A stretch of DNA of 32,702 bases from Verrucomicrobiales bacterium (lineage in GTDB: Bacteria > Verrucomicrobiota > Verrucomicrobiia > Limisphaerales > SXTU01), in NCBI GenBank assembly GCA_005791875.1, contig SXTU01000045.1, positions 1 through 32,702 of the forward strand. The letters run 5' to 3'. Shown in pieces: positions 8,778-17,480 of this stretch (position 1 is its first letter; each line of letters opens with the position of its first letter). The notes under the pieces are model-generated. The model saw nothing but the letters and a program-made list of their open reading frames with translations. It made no database searches and had not been told where the DNA came from. A program made the position numbers and the translations under genes.

Positions 8778-10214
8778 ATGAGCATCTCCATCAAATTCGG
8801 CACCTCCGGTTGGCGCGGCCTCATCGCGCGCGACTTCACCTTCGACGGCGTCCGCCTCGCGGCCCAGGGCATCGCGGACTATCTGAACGCGGAGCGCGCC
8901 AACCCGGCCTCGCCCATCGCCCTGCGCAGGCCCGTCCTCATCATCGGCCACGACACGCGCTTCCTCGGGCGCGAGTTCAGCCTCGCCGTCGCCGAGGTCC
9001 TCACCGCCAACGGCCTCACCTGCCTGCTCTGCCAGCGCGATGCGCCCACGCCCGTCATCGCGCACACCATCCGCCATCGCAAGGCCATCGGCGGCATCAA
9101 CATGACCGCCAGCCACAACCCGGCGGAATATCAGGGCCTCAAGTTCTCCACTTACAACGGTGCGCCGGCTACCGCCGAGGTCACCAAACAAGTCGAAGCG
9201 AACATCGCCAAGCGCCAGTCCGAGGGCTGGACGTTCAAGGCCGCCGTCGTCGGCACTTTCTCGTGCAAGACCATTGACCCGCAGCCCGACTACTTTAAGC
9301 AGATGCGCAAGCTCATTGACTTCGCCACCATCCGGAAGGCGAAGCTCAACGTCGCCGTCGAGCTGATGTATGGCACCGGGCGCGGCTACCTCGACACCCT
9401 CCTCACCGAGGACGGCGGCGCGAAGGTCACGACCTTCCACAACGAGCTGAACCCGCTCTTCGGCGGCCATCATCCGGAGCCCGACGCGCACGGCATGGAG
9501 GAGGTCACCAAGTTCGTCCTCAGGGGCAAGGCGCAGTTCGGCCTCGGCCTCGATGGTGATGCCGACCGCTTCGGCGTTGTGGACAAGAGCGGCGTGTGGC
9601 TCACCCCGAACCAGATTCTCGCCCTCGCCCTCTATCACCTGAAGAAGAACCGCGGCTGGACCGGCGCGGTCGTCCGCACCGTGCCCACGAGCCACCAGGT
9701 GGACGCCGTCGCCGAATTGCTCGGCGTCAAACTCCACGAGACCCCTGTCGGCTTCAAATACATCGGCGCGCTCATGGAGAGCGAACCCGTCATCGTCGGC
9801 GGCGAGGAGAGCGGTGGCCTCAGCGTGAAGGGCCACGTGCCGGAGAAGGACGGCGTGCTCGCCTGCCTGCTCATGGCGGAACTCGTCGCCACGGAGAAGA
9901 AATCCCTCGGCCAAATCCTCGCCGCGCTGGAGAAGCAGACCGGCGAATTCCACACCACCCGCATCAACGTCAAAATCAACCCCGAGACCAAGGACGCCCT
10001 GCTCGGCAAGTTGAAGGCCGGCCTCAAAGACGTGGGCGGCCTCCCTGTGGAGAAGTTCATCACCACCGACGGCTTCAAGTTCCTCCTCCCGAATCGCGAG
10101 TGGGTCGCCTTTCGCGCCAGCGGCACCGAGCCGCTCATCCGCTGCTACATCGAGGCCAAGTCCGCCAAGCAGTTGAAGAAGCTCGAAGCGGCGTGCCGGA
10201 AGCTGCTGGCCTGA
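8778..10214 (+). CDS. Phosphomannomutase/phosphoglucomutase family protein
   Basis: KFGTSGWRGLIARDFT, GGINMTASHNPAEYQGLKFS (catalytic Ser loop), GLDGDADRFGVVD, FRASGTEPLIRCYIEA. Confidence 0.92.
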   Translation: MSISIKFGTSGWRGLIARDFTFDGVRLAAQGIADYLNAERANPASPIALRRPVLIIGHDTRFLGREFSLAVAEVLTANGLTCLLCQRDAPTPVIAHTIRHRKAIGGINMTASHNPAEYQGLKFSTYNGAPATAEVTKQVEANIAKRQSEGWTFKAAVVGTFSCKTIDPQPDYFKQMRKLIDFATIRKAKLNVAVELMYGTGRGYLDTLLTEDGGAKVTTFHNELNPLFGGHHPEPDAHGMEEVTKFVLRGKAQFGLGLDGDADRFGVVDKSGVWLTPNQILALALYHLKKNRGWTGAVVRTVPTSHQVDAVAELLGVKLHETPVGFKYIGALMESEPVIVGGEESGGLSVKGHVPEKDGVLACLLMAELVATEKKSLGQILAALEKQTGEFHTTRINVKINPETKDALLGKLKAGLKDVGGLPVEKFITTDGFKFLLPNREWVAFRASGTEPLIRCYIEAKSAKQLKKLEAACRKLLA

Positions 10215-10229
10215 GCCTGAGTGCCGCAT

Positions 10230-10262
10230 CCTCTCCGCCTCGAAGCGGGGAGAGGTTTCTTC
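10230..10262 (+). terminator. Possible terminator downstream of the phosphohexomutase gene
   Basis: CCTCTCCGC-CTCGAA-GCGGGGAGAGG stem with 2-nt bulge followed by TTTCTTCT. Confidence 0.45.
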
Positions 10263-10340
10263 TCAGAGTATTCTCGTTGCGTTGAGGTGATTGGGAGGTA
10301 GGCTCCCGGCCAAGTCCTTTTACTTCACCTCAACCAAACC

Positions 10341-11756
10341 ATGTCCATGAACCTACCCAAGACTTCCCGGCGCACGGCACTTAAAGCCGGCGGCGTCGGC
10401 CTGCTCAACCTCGCGGTCCCCGGCCTCGTCGTCGGCAAGGACAAGTTCGACACGTCGGGCAAGGCTGTGTCCTCTAAGAAGTGCTGCATCTTCGTGCTCC
10501 TCTGCGGCGGCCCAAGCCACATTGACACATGGGACTTGAAGCCGGACGCGCCGTCCGAGATTCGCGGGCCTTACAAACCCATCCGCTCCAAGGTGCCCGG
10601 CATGCAGTTGAGCGAACTGCACCCCAAGCTCTCCCAAGTCACCGACCAGTTTTGCCTGATCCGCTCGATGACGCATCCGCGCCCGATCAACAACCACTTC
10701 GATGCCATGCACAATTTGCTGTGTGGGCAGGTGGTCGAGCGCGTGCGGGAAGGCGTCCCCGACGACCTGCCCTACATCGGGTCGGTGGTGGCCAAGCATC
10801 TTTCCAACGAGCGCAACCTGATCACCAACGCGTGGCTCATCAAGTGCGTCGGCGCGCCGGTCTTCTGCGCGCCGAACATCGGCTCCGGTGGTTATCTCGG
10901 CTCAAGCTACGCGCCGGTGTTCATCGGCTCCGCTGACAACCATCCGGCGATGCCGAAGTTCAAGCTGCCGGAGATTTATGACTCCGGTGATCCCGCGCGG
11001 ATGCAGGAGCGGCGCAAGCTGCTCGACACCTTGGAGTCGAACCGCCTCGCAGAAGAACCGCAGGCCAAGGACTGGCATGAGCTGCGCGAACTGGCCTACG
11101 ACGCGATGACCCGGCCGGAAGGGCGCGCGGCATTCGACTTGAAACAGGAGCCGCTGGCTGTCCGCGAGCGTTACGGCATGCATCCGCTCGGCCAGAACCT
11201 CCTGCTCGCCCGCCGCATGGTGGAGGCCGGCGTGCGCTTCGTGACAGTCAATGGTTGGGTTGGCCCTGCGCCCGGGGAAAGCGGTGGTGGGCCGCCCAGT
11301 TCCAGTTGGGACATGCACGGCGGCAACATGGGAATGGGCAACGCCTTCAGCAACGGTTCCTATGGCATGAACCACTGTCTGCCCCGGCTGGATGAAGCTC
11401 TTTCCGCCCTCCTGACTGACCTGAAGGAGCGCGGCATGCTGGACGACACCCTTGTCGTCGCGATGGGCGAGTTCGGGCGCACGCCGGTCATCCTCACGCA
11501 AGGACCACCCGGCCGTCAGCACTGGCCCCAGTGCTTCTCCGCGATCGTGGCTGGCTGCGGTATTCGCGGTGGAGCCGTCTATGGCGAGTCGGACAAGACC
11601 GCCGCCGCTCCGAAAAGCAACCCCGTGACGCCCCAAGACCTCCACGCCACCATCCTGCACGCTTTGGACGTGCCGTTGAGCGACCTCGGCAAGAACACCG
11701 GCATCATCCGCCCGCCCTTCTCCTCGGGCAAACCCGTGATGGCGCTGTTCGGATAG
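10341..11756 (+). CDS. DUF1501 domain-containing protein
   Basis: RRTALKAGGVGLLNLAVPGL...CCIFVLLCGGPSHIDTWDLKPDAPSEIRGPYKPI...VVAMGEFGRTPVI..GRQHWPQ. Confidence 0.88.
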   Translation: MSMNLPKTSRRTALKAGGVGLLNLAVPGLVVGKDKFDTSGKAVSSKKCCIFVLLCGGPSHIDTWDLKPDAPSEIRGPYKPIRSKVPGMQLSELHPKLSQVTDQFCLIRSMTHPRPINNHFDAMHNLLCGQVVERVREGVPDDLPYIGSVVAKHLSNERNLITNAWLIKCVGAPVFCAPNIGSGGYLGSSYAPVFIGSADNHPAMPKFKLPEIYDSGDPARMQERRKLLDTLESNRLAEEPQAKDWHELRELAYDAMTRPEGRAAFDLKQEPLAVRERYGMHPLGQNLLLARRMVEAGVRFVTVNGWVGPAPGESGGGPPSSSWDMHGGNMGMGNAFSNGSYGMNHCLPRLDEALSALLTDLKERGMLDDTLVVAMGEFGRTPVILTQGPPGRQHWPQCFSAIVAGCGIRGGAVYGESDKTAAAPKSNPVTPQDLHATILHALDVPLSDLGKNTGIIRPPFSSGKPVMALFG

Positions 11757-11877
11757 TCCCGAGGCCCGAAGTAGATTAGCTGCAAAGAACGCAAGGCGAC
11801 GCAAAGAGAAGCCCAAGTGGAGAGCGGAAGCAGTTCCAAGCCAAGTGATGGAAAGTCTGTCGGTAGCTGCTGTCCTG

Positions 11878-11912
11878 AAAAGCACAACGCCCAGTTGTGA
11901 ACTGGGTGTTGC
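11878..11912 (-). terminator. Hairpin with T-run on minus strand; probable terminator of the truncated symporter gene
   Basis: Minus strand AACACCCAGTT-CAC-AACTGGGCGTTGTGCTTTTC; 11-bp stem with one wobble. Confidence 0.45.
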
Positions 11913-11990
11913 TTGAGGTCAGTATGGCGGGCGGCTACTTGTTGAGCGCGCCGCGCACGAGCTTCTCCAAGTGTGGAGGCCGAATTCCAG

Positions 11991-12098
11991 TCAGAGACTC
12001 GTCACCGTCTGGTCTTCCGTCTTCAACTCCCCTTCCCAGCGGGCCATGACGGCGGAGGCGAGGCAGTTGCCGACGAGGTTCACCGTCGCTCGCGCTCC
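11991..12098 (-). pseudogene. 3' remnant of a DctA-type dicarboxylate/cation symporter gene
   Basis: Minus strand reads KGARATVNLVGNCLASAVMARWEGELKTEDQTVTSL*, matching from memory the DctA C-terminus pattern [22 protein letters not shown].KELD; no upstream part of the gene present. Confidence 0.65.
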
Positions 12099-12100
12099 TT

Positions 12101-13504
12101 TCAATCCTCCGGGCGCTCGCCGTGGGGGGCCATCTTCACGAGCTTGGGGTCGAACTGGCCGAGGACTTCCACGAGATCGGTTTGCGCGGCCATGACTTGG
12201 TGGATGTCCTTATAGACCATCGGCACCTCGTCGAGGCCGGCGCTGATGAGGTGGACGCCGGCTTCCTTCAACACGCGGTTGACCTTGTGCCACTCGAAGG
12301 TCGCTGCGGCTTTCTTCCGGCTCATCACGCGGCCCGCACCGTGCGAGGCGGACTTGAGCGAGGCCGCGCTGCCCTTGCCGCGCACGACGAAGCCGGGGGA
12401 GGCCATCGAGCCGGGGATGATGCCGAGCACGCCGACACCGGCGGGTGTCGCGCCTTTGCGATGCACGATGACTTCGCGCTCCACGCCACCGATGACGTGG
12501 CGTTCCTTCCACGCGAAGTTGTGGTGGTTCTCCACGTCGAGCAGCACGCCCACGCGGAGGTGCTCGGCGAGGTGCTGGTGAATCAGCGCGTGGTTCGCGG
12601 CGGCGTAGTGGCCCATCAATTCCATCGCGGCCCAGTATTCCTGGCCCTCGGCGGAATCGAGCGAGAGCCACGCGAGTTGCTTGTGCTCCTTGGGCAACTC
12701 GGGGTGTTGCTCCATCGCGAGCTTGCTGTAATGCTCGCACACGGCAGCGCCGGTGCCGCGGCTGCCGCTGTGCGAGAGGAGGGCAACGTATTCGCCGGGT
12801 TCGAGGCCGTTGATTTTCTCGCGCGCGGTGAAGACGCCGAACTCGACGAAGTGATTGCCGCTGCCGCTGGTGCCGAGCTGGGACCACGCGCGGCCTTTGC
12901 GCAGCTTGGTGACGGGGCTGACGTTCCAATCGGCATCGAGCACGGCGTGTTGGCGCGGCTCCGTGAAATGCGCGCCGATGCCGAAGCGCGTCTCGTCCGC
13001 GATGGCTTTGATGAGCCGTTCGCGGCGGCGGTCCAACTCGCGCACGGGGAGGTCGAGCACGGTCATTTTCATGCGACACGCGATGTCCACACCGACGGCG
13101 TAGGGGATGACGGCGTTGTCGGTGGCGAGCACGCCGCCGATGGGCAAGCCGTAGCCGACGTGGGCATCGGGCATGAGCGCGCCCGCGACGGCCACGGGGA
13201 GCTGGCAGGCGCGGGCCATTTGGTTGACGGCCTCGGGTTCGATGCCCTCGCCCCACTGTTGCCACGGCGCGGACGCTGGGTGGATGGGGCGGGTGGAATT
13301 GAGCAACACCCGGGCGAACTCACCGCGCAAGGGGTCGGCGGTGAAGTAGCCGGGCGCGTGGACGATGGCTTCGACCTCGGCGGGCAGCTTCAGTTTGTCA
13401 CCGCCGTTGAGCACGAAGTCCCCGATGAAGGCGATGCCGCGTCGCGTGGCTTCCCCGGGCGGCACGCCGAGGGCGATGAGGTCTTTGGTGTTCATGGTCG
13501 GCAC
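12101..13504 (-). CDS. rtcB: RtcB family RNA ligase-like protein
   Basis: VAVAGALMPDAHVGYGLPIGGVLATDNAVIPYAVGVDIACRMKM, GTSGSGNHFVEFG, LSHSGSRGTGAAVCEHY, GIIPGSMASPGFVVRGKG, SHGAGRVMSRKKA. Start may be Met at 13495. Confidence 0.92.
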   Translation of the reverse strand: MPTMNTKDLIALGVPPGEATRRGIAFIGDFVLNGGDKLKLPAEVEAIVHAPGYFTADPLRGEFARVLLNSTRPIHPASAPWQQWGEGIEPEAVNQMARACQLPVAVAGALMPDAHVGYGLPIGGVLATDNAVIPYAVGVDIACRMKMTVLDLPVRELDRRRERLIKAIADETRFGIGAHFTEPRQHAVLDADWNVSPVTKLRKGRAWSQLGTSGSGNHFVEFGVFTAREKINGLEPGEYVALLSHSGSRGTGAAVCEHYSKLAMEQHPELPKEHKQLAWLSLDSAEGQEYWAAMELMGHYAAANHALIHQHLAEHLRVGVLLDVENHHNFAWKERHVIGGVEREVIVHRKGATPAGVGVLGIIPGSMASPGFVVRGKGSAASLKSASHGAGRVMSRKKAAATFEWHKVNRVLKEAGVHLISAGLDEVPMVYKDIHQVMAAQTDLVEVLGQFDPKLVKMAPHGERPED

Positions 13505-13545
13505 GGGGAAGCTAGCGAATCAGCGCGCTGGGAGAAACCACTTTT

Positions 13546-13639
13546 GCCTCACGCAAAGTCCGCGAAGGACGCAAAGGGGGCTTGGGGCAGTCAGCTTCAC
13601 AGGTCTTCCTTTGCGTCCTTCGCAACCTTTGCGCGAGGC
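13546..13639. repeat. Intergenic inverted repeat, 32-bp arms
   Basis: GCCTCACGCAAAGTCCGCGAAGGACGCAAAGG (13546-13577) versus CCTTTGCGTCCTTCGCAACCTTTGCGCGAGGC (13608-13639); 28/32 matches when reverse complemented. Confidence 0.85.
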
Positions 13640-13744
13640 CATGCCGTTTGCGCAAACCTTGCGCAGCTCCACCCGTTTTGCGCACGGATTGCCCGACGGA
13701 GATGATGAGGTCGAGGGTTTCAGGCCCAAAACCGTAAATCCATC

Positions 13745-13761
13745 TTGGCATGGGTGTTGCT
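13745..13761 (+). promoter_or_regulatory. Candidate sigma-54 (-24/-12) promoter
   Basis: TTGGCATGGGTGTTGCT: GG-N10-GC spacing, close to the TGGCAC-N5-TTGC consensus, 74 nt before the ATG at 13835. Confidence 0.6.
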
Positions 13762-13834
13762 TAAGAGTGCCAAACCGCGCCCGCTGTTGCGAGCGCACAA
13801 CCGTCAACTCATCAACCAAGCCAGAAGGAACCGT

Positions 13835-14368
13835 ATGAAGAAGTTAGCCCTCCTCGCCGCCGCGCTCGTTGCCGTCGGCGGACTCACCAGCAGCGCCACC
13901 GCCCAAGAGCAGAAGCGGGGTGGCTTCAACCCCGATGAGATGCGCGCCCGCATGGCCGAGCGGATGCGTGAACTGCTCGACGTGAAAAACGACGACGAGT
14001 GGAAGCTGATTTTCGCCCGCCTCGAAAAAGTTACAGAAGCCCAGCGCGATGTGCGCAGTCTCAACGGTGATATGCGCCTGCTGTTCAGCCGCAGTGGCGA
14101 CCAAGGCGGCGGCGACAACAACCGCAGTCGTGGCCCCGGCGGTCCGGGCGGCAGTCCGTTCGGTGGCACGCCCAATCCCGACTCCGAAGCCTTCTCCAAG
14201 GCCGTCCAAAACAAGGCTCCGACCGAGGAGTTGAAGCAGCGCATGGCCCGCGTCCGCGAGGCCCGTAAGAACGCCGAGGCCAAGTATGAAAAGGCGGCCG
14301 ATGACTTGCGCCAGGTGCTCACCGTCCGCCAGGAGGCGACACTTGTGGCCATCGGCACGCTGAAGTAA
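13835..14368 (+). CDS. Exported hypothetical protein, first gene of T2SS operon
   Basis: MKKLALLAAALVAVGGLTSSATAQEQKRGG signal peptide; charged helical MRARMAERMRELLDVKNDDEWKLIFARLEKVTEAQRDV; 23 nt upstream of gspE. Confidence 0.75.
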   Translation: MKKLALLAAALVAVGGLTSSATAQEQKRGGFNPDEMRARMAERMRELLDVKNDDEWKLIFARLEKVTEAQRDVRSLNGDMRLLFSRSGDQGGGDNNRSRGPGGPGGSPFGGTPNPDSEAFSKAVQNKAPTEELKQRMARVREARKNAEAKYEKAADDLRQVLTVRQEATLVAIGTLK

Positions 14369-14391
14369 TCACGTTCACAAGGGAAACAGGG

Positions 14392-16128
14392 ATGAGCCAA
14401 TTGAACATTGTTGACGGGACGATGCGGGCGCTGCTGGAGCGGATGATCTCCGCCCGGCAACTCTCGCCGCTCGACGCGCAGACCTTCGCCAAGCAGGGCG
14501 GGGCTGCCACTGAGGACGCCGCTCTCCGCTGGCTCGCGACGGAATACGACGTGCCGTTCACCGCGCTCGACGCCGTCGAGCCGGACCGTCAGGTGCTCTC
14601 CCTGTTTCCCGCGCGCGTGCTGTTGAAGGAGCATTTGCTCCCGCTCCGCCGCACGAACGGCGTCATCGAAGTCGCCACCAGCCGCCTCTTCGCCACGCAG
14701 GGCCTCGACGCGCTCAAGGCCATGACGGGCCTCTCGCTCACGCCCGTCCTCGCGCCCACCGAGGTCATCGAGCGCGAGATGAAGAAGCATCTCGGCGTCG
14801 GTGCGGACACCATCGGCACGCTCAACGAAGAGGCCGGCCTCGAAGTCGTGCAGGAAGGCATCGCGGACGACGACCTCGACAGCGCCGCCGAGGACGCGAG
14901 CATCATCCGCTTCGTGAACCAGGTGCTGCGCGACGCCATCGAACTGCGCGCGTCGGACGTGCATCTGGAGCCTTTCGAGGACGAGTTCCGCATCCGCTAC
15001 CGCATTGACGGTGACTTGCAGGAAGTCCCCGTGCCGCCGTCGCTGAAGCGCTTCCAGCCCGCCATTGTCTCGCGGGTGAAAATTCTTTCGCACCTGAACA
15101 TCGCGGAGAAGCGCGTGCCGCAGGATGGTCGCATCAAAATCCGCGTGGACACGCACGAGGTGGACATCCGCGTCTCCATCATCCCGATGCTCCACGGTGA
15201 GGCCGTCGTCATGCGTCTGCTCCGCCAGAACTCGAAGCTGCGCGGCATGGGCGACCTCGGCATGAACCACCGCGAGCTGGAGTGCTTCCGGCGCGTCGTG
15301 CAGCTACCGCACGGCATCGTCCTCGTCACCGGCCCCACTGGCTCCGGTAAGACCTCGACGCTTTACACCGCGCTGAACGAGATCAACGACCACGTCCGCA
15401 AAATCATCACGATTGAGGACCCGGTTGAGTATCAGCTCAAGGGCGTCAACCAAATCCAGGTCAACGAGAAGTCCGGCCTCACCTTCGCGCGCGGGCTGCG
15501 CTCCATTCTGCGACACGATCCGGACGTGGTGCTCATCGGCGAAATCCGCGACCACGAGACGGCGCAGATAGCCGTGCAGGCGTCGCTGACCGGCCATTTG
15601 GTTTTCTCGACCTTGCACACGAACGACGCGCCCGGCGCGATTACGCGCCTCGTGGACATGGGCGTGGAACCGTATCTCGTCGCCAGCTCGCTCGAAGCCG
15701 TGCTGGCCCAGCGCCTCGTGCGGGTGCTCTGCCCGCATTGCAAGGTCGTGGACGACTCGCCCACCGCTGCCACTTACAAGGCGAAGCTCGGCATTCCGCT
15801 GGCCCACCCGATTTACAAGTCCGTCGGCTGCCGCGAGTGCCGCAACACCGGCTTCCACGGGCGCAACGCCATCTTCGAGTGGATGGACACCAACGTGGAA
15901 ATCCGGCAGTTGATTCTCCAAAACACCTCCGCCGACAAGCTCCGCGATGCCGCGCTGCGCAACGGGATGCGGACGCTCGCGGAAGACGGCTGGCGGCTGG
16001 TGCGCCAAGGTGCCACGACCGTCGAAGAAGTCCTGAGCGTCACCACCGCGAAGGAAGTTTCCCGCACCAGCGTGGACGAGAAGGACGATGGCGGGGAGAC
16101 AGCGGCGCAACTGGCTGTGGCCCTTTAA
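14392..16128 (+). CDS. gspE: Type II secretion system ATPase GspE
   Basis: GPTGSGKTSTLYTALNEIN (Walker A), VDIRVSIIPMLHGEAVVMRLL, LIGEIRDHETAQIAVQASLTGHLVFSTLHTNDA, Zn motif CPHC..CREC. Confidence 0.95.
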   Translation: MSQLNIVDGTMRALLERMISARQLSPLDAQTFAKQGGAATEDAALRWLATEYDVPFTALDAVEPDRQVLSLFPARVLLKEHLLPLRRTNGVIEVATSRLFATQGLDALKAMTGLSLTPVLAPTEVIEREMKKHLGVGADTIGTLNEEAGLEVVQEGIADDDLDSAAEDASIIRFVNQVLRDAIELRASDVHLEPFEDEFRIRYRIDGDLQEVPVPPSLKRFQPAIVSRVKILSHLNIAEKRVPQDGRIKIRVDTHEVDIRVSIIPMLHGEAVVMRLLRQNSKLRGMGDLGMNHRELECFRRVVQLPHGIVLVTGPTGSGKTSTLYTALNEINDHVRKIITIEDPVEYQLKGVNQIQVNEKSGLTFARGLRSILRHDPDVVLIGEIRDHETAQIAVQASLTGHLVFSTLHTNDAPGAITRLVDMGVEPYLVASSLEAVLAQRLVRVLCPHCKVVDDSPTAATYKAKLGIPLAHPIYKSVGCRECRNTGFHGRNAIFEWMDTNVEIRQLILQNTSADKLRDAALRNGMRTLAEDGWRLVRQGATTVEEVLSVTTAKEVSRTSVDEKDDGGETAAQLAVAL

Positions 16129-16131
16129 TTC

Positions 16132-17460
16132 ATGACGACCTTTCAATATCGCGCACTGCATGCGAATGGCTCCGTTGCCGAGGGCGTCCTCGAAGCGAAC
16201 GGACGGCAGGAGGCGTTCAAGCAGATGGAGTCGCGCGGTCTGCGGCCCATCAACCTGACCGAGCGCGGGGCCGGCAGCACCAAGACCATCACCGCGCCGT
16301 CGAAGCCCGCGGCGAAAGAAGCCAAGGCTCCCGCGAAGCCTCAGTCGAAAGACACCTCTCCGAAGGACGCAAAAGCCGCCGCCAACATCCCCGCGCCCAC
16401 CAGCCTGAGTTTCGGCACGCCGAAGATTTCAGCGCGTATGCTGGAGAACTTCACGCGCCTGCTCTCCAGCCTGCTCGCGGCGGGCGTGCCGTTGAGCCGC
16501 GCGCTCGTCATCCTTCAGCGCGAGGCGTCCAGCCCCGTCGCGCAGGCGAAGTGGAAGGAAGTTCACGACCTCGTCGTGGACGGCATGACGCTCGCCGACG
16601 CGATGGCGAAATCGCCGGATGTTTTTCCGCGCGTTTATGTCGCAATGGTCGAGGCTGGCGAGACCGGCGGCTTCCTCGACGTGGTGCTCAAGCAAATCGC
16701 CGACTTCCAAGCCAGCGAGAAGGAAATGAAGAGCAAGGTCATGACCGCGATGCTCTACCCGGCCATCCTGCTCGTGCTCGCGCTGGGCGTGCTCATCTTC
16801 CTGCTGGTGTTCTTCATCCCGCGCTTCCAGCTCGTCTTCCAGGGCTTCGGCGCGAAGCTCCCGCTGCTCACCCAGATCATCATCGGCGCGAGCGACGTGC
16901 TGCGCAGCTACGGCGTGCTGCTGTTGTTGGGTGTCTTCATCAGCGGCTACCTCGCGCGGAACTGGGTGACTTCGTCCGCCGGCCGCCGCGCGTGGGAAGG
17001 CTTCATTCTCCGTGTGCCGACCATCGGCAGCCTCGTCGCGCAGTTCGCCATGTCGCGCTTCTGCCGGATGCTGGGGACGCTGCTGGGCGCGGGCGTGCCG
17101 CTCATCGCCTGCCTGAACGTCGCGCGCCGCTCCATCGGCAACCAGATACTCGTGGACGCCGTGGCGCATTCCATTGACCGCGTGAAGGAAGGCAAGGCGC
17201 TTGGCCCCAGCCTCGGCGACTGCCGTGTGCTCTTCAGCGGCTCGACGCTGGAAATGATTTCCGTCGCCGAGGAGAGCGGGAAGCTCGATGGCGAACTCAT
17301 CCGCATCGCCGACGTGACCGAGGGCGATCTCGACCGGCAGTTGAAGACGGCGGTGGCGATGGCCGAGCCGCTGATGCTCTTCGTCATCGCCGCGTTCATC
17401 GGCACCATCTTCATCGGCATGGTCATCCCGATCTTCACTTTGCAGGAGCACATCAAGTAA
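16132..17460 (+). CDS. gspF: Type II secretion system inner-membrane protein GspF
   Basis: FTRLLSSLLAAGVPLSRALVILQ..., VAMVEAGETGGFLDVVL, FCRMLGTLLGAGVPLIACL, MISVAEESGKLDGELIRIADVTE. Confidence 0.95.
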   Translation: MTTFQYRALHANGSVAEGVLEANGRQEAFKQMESRGLRPINLTERGAGSTKTITAPSKPAAKEAKAPAKPQSKDTSPKDAKAAANIPAPTSLSFGTPKISARMLENFTRLLSSLLAAGVPLSRALVILQREASSPVAQAKWKEVHDLVVDGMTLADAMAKSPDVFPRVYVAMVEAGETGGFLDVVLKQIADFQASEKEMKSKVMTAMLYPAILLVLALGVLIFLLVFFIPRFQLVFQGFGAKLPLLTQIIIGASDVLRSYGVLLLLGVFISGYLARNWVTSSAGRRAWEGFILRVPTIGSLVAQFAMSRFCRMLGTLLGAGVPLIACLNVARRSIGNQILVDAVAHSIDRVKEGKALGPSLGDCRVLFSGSTLEMISVAEESGKLDGELIRIADVTEGDLDRQLKTAVAMAEPLMLFVIAAFIGTIFIGMVIPIFTLQEHIK

Positions 17461-17480
17461 CCCTTCACTCTCAAACACAC

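Noticed and set aside
8571-10229. 552-aa minus-strand ORF
   Set aside because: Antisense shadow of the phosphohexomutase.
11779-11816. GCAAAGAACGCAAGGCGACGCAAAG as another copy of the 13546 repeat
   Set aside because: Similar in style but too divergent by eye to call the same element with confidence.
12122-13705. 527-aa plus-strand ORF
   Set aside because: Antisense to rtcB, which has clear family motifs; the C-terminal HAKSAKDAKGAW part is translation of the intergenic inverted repeat.
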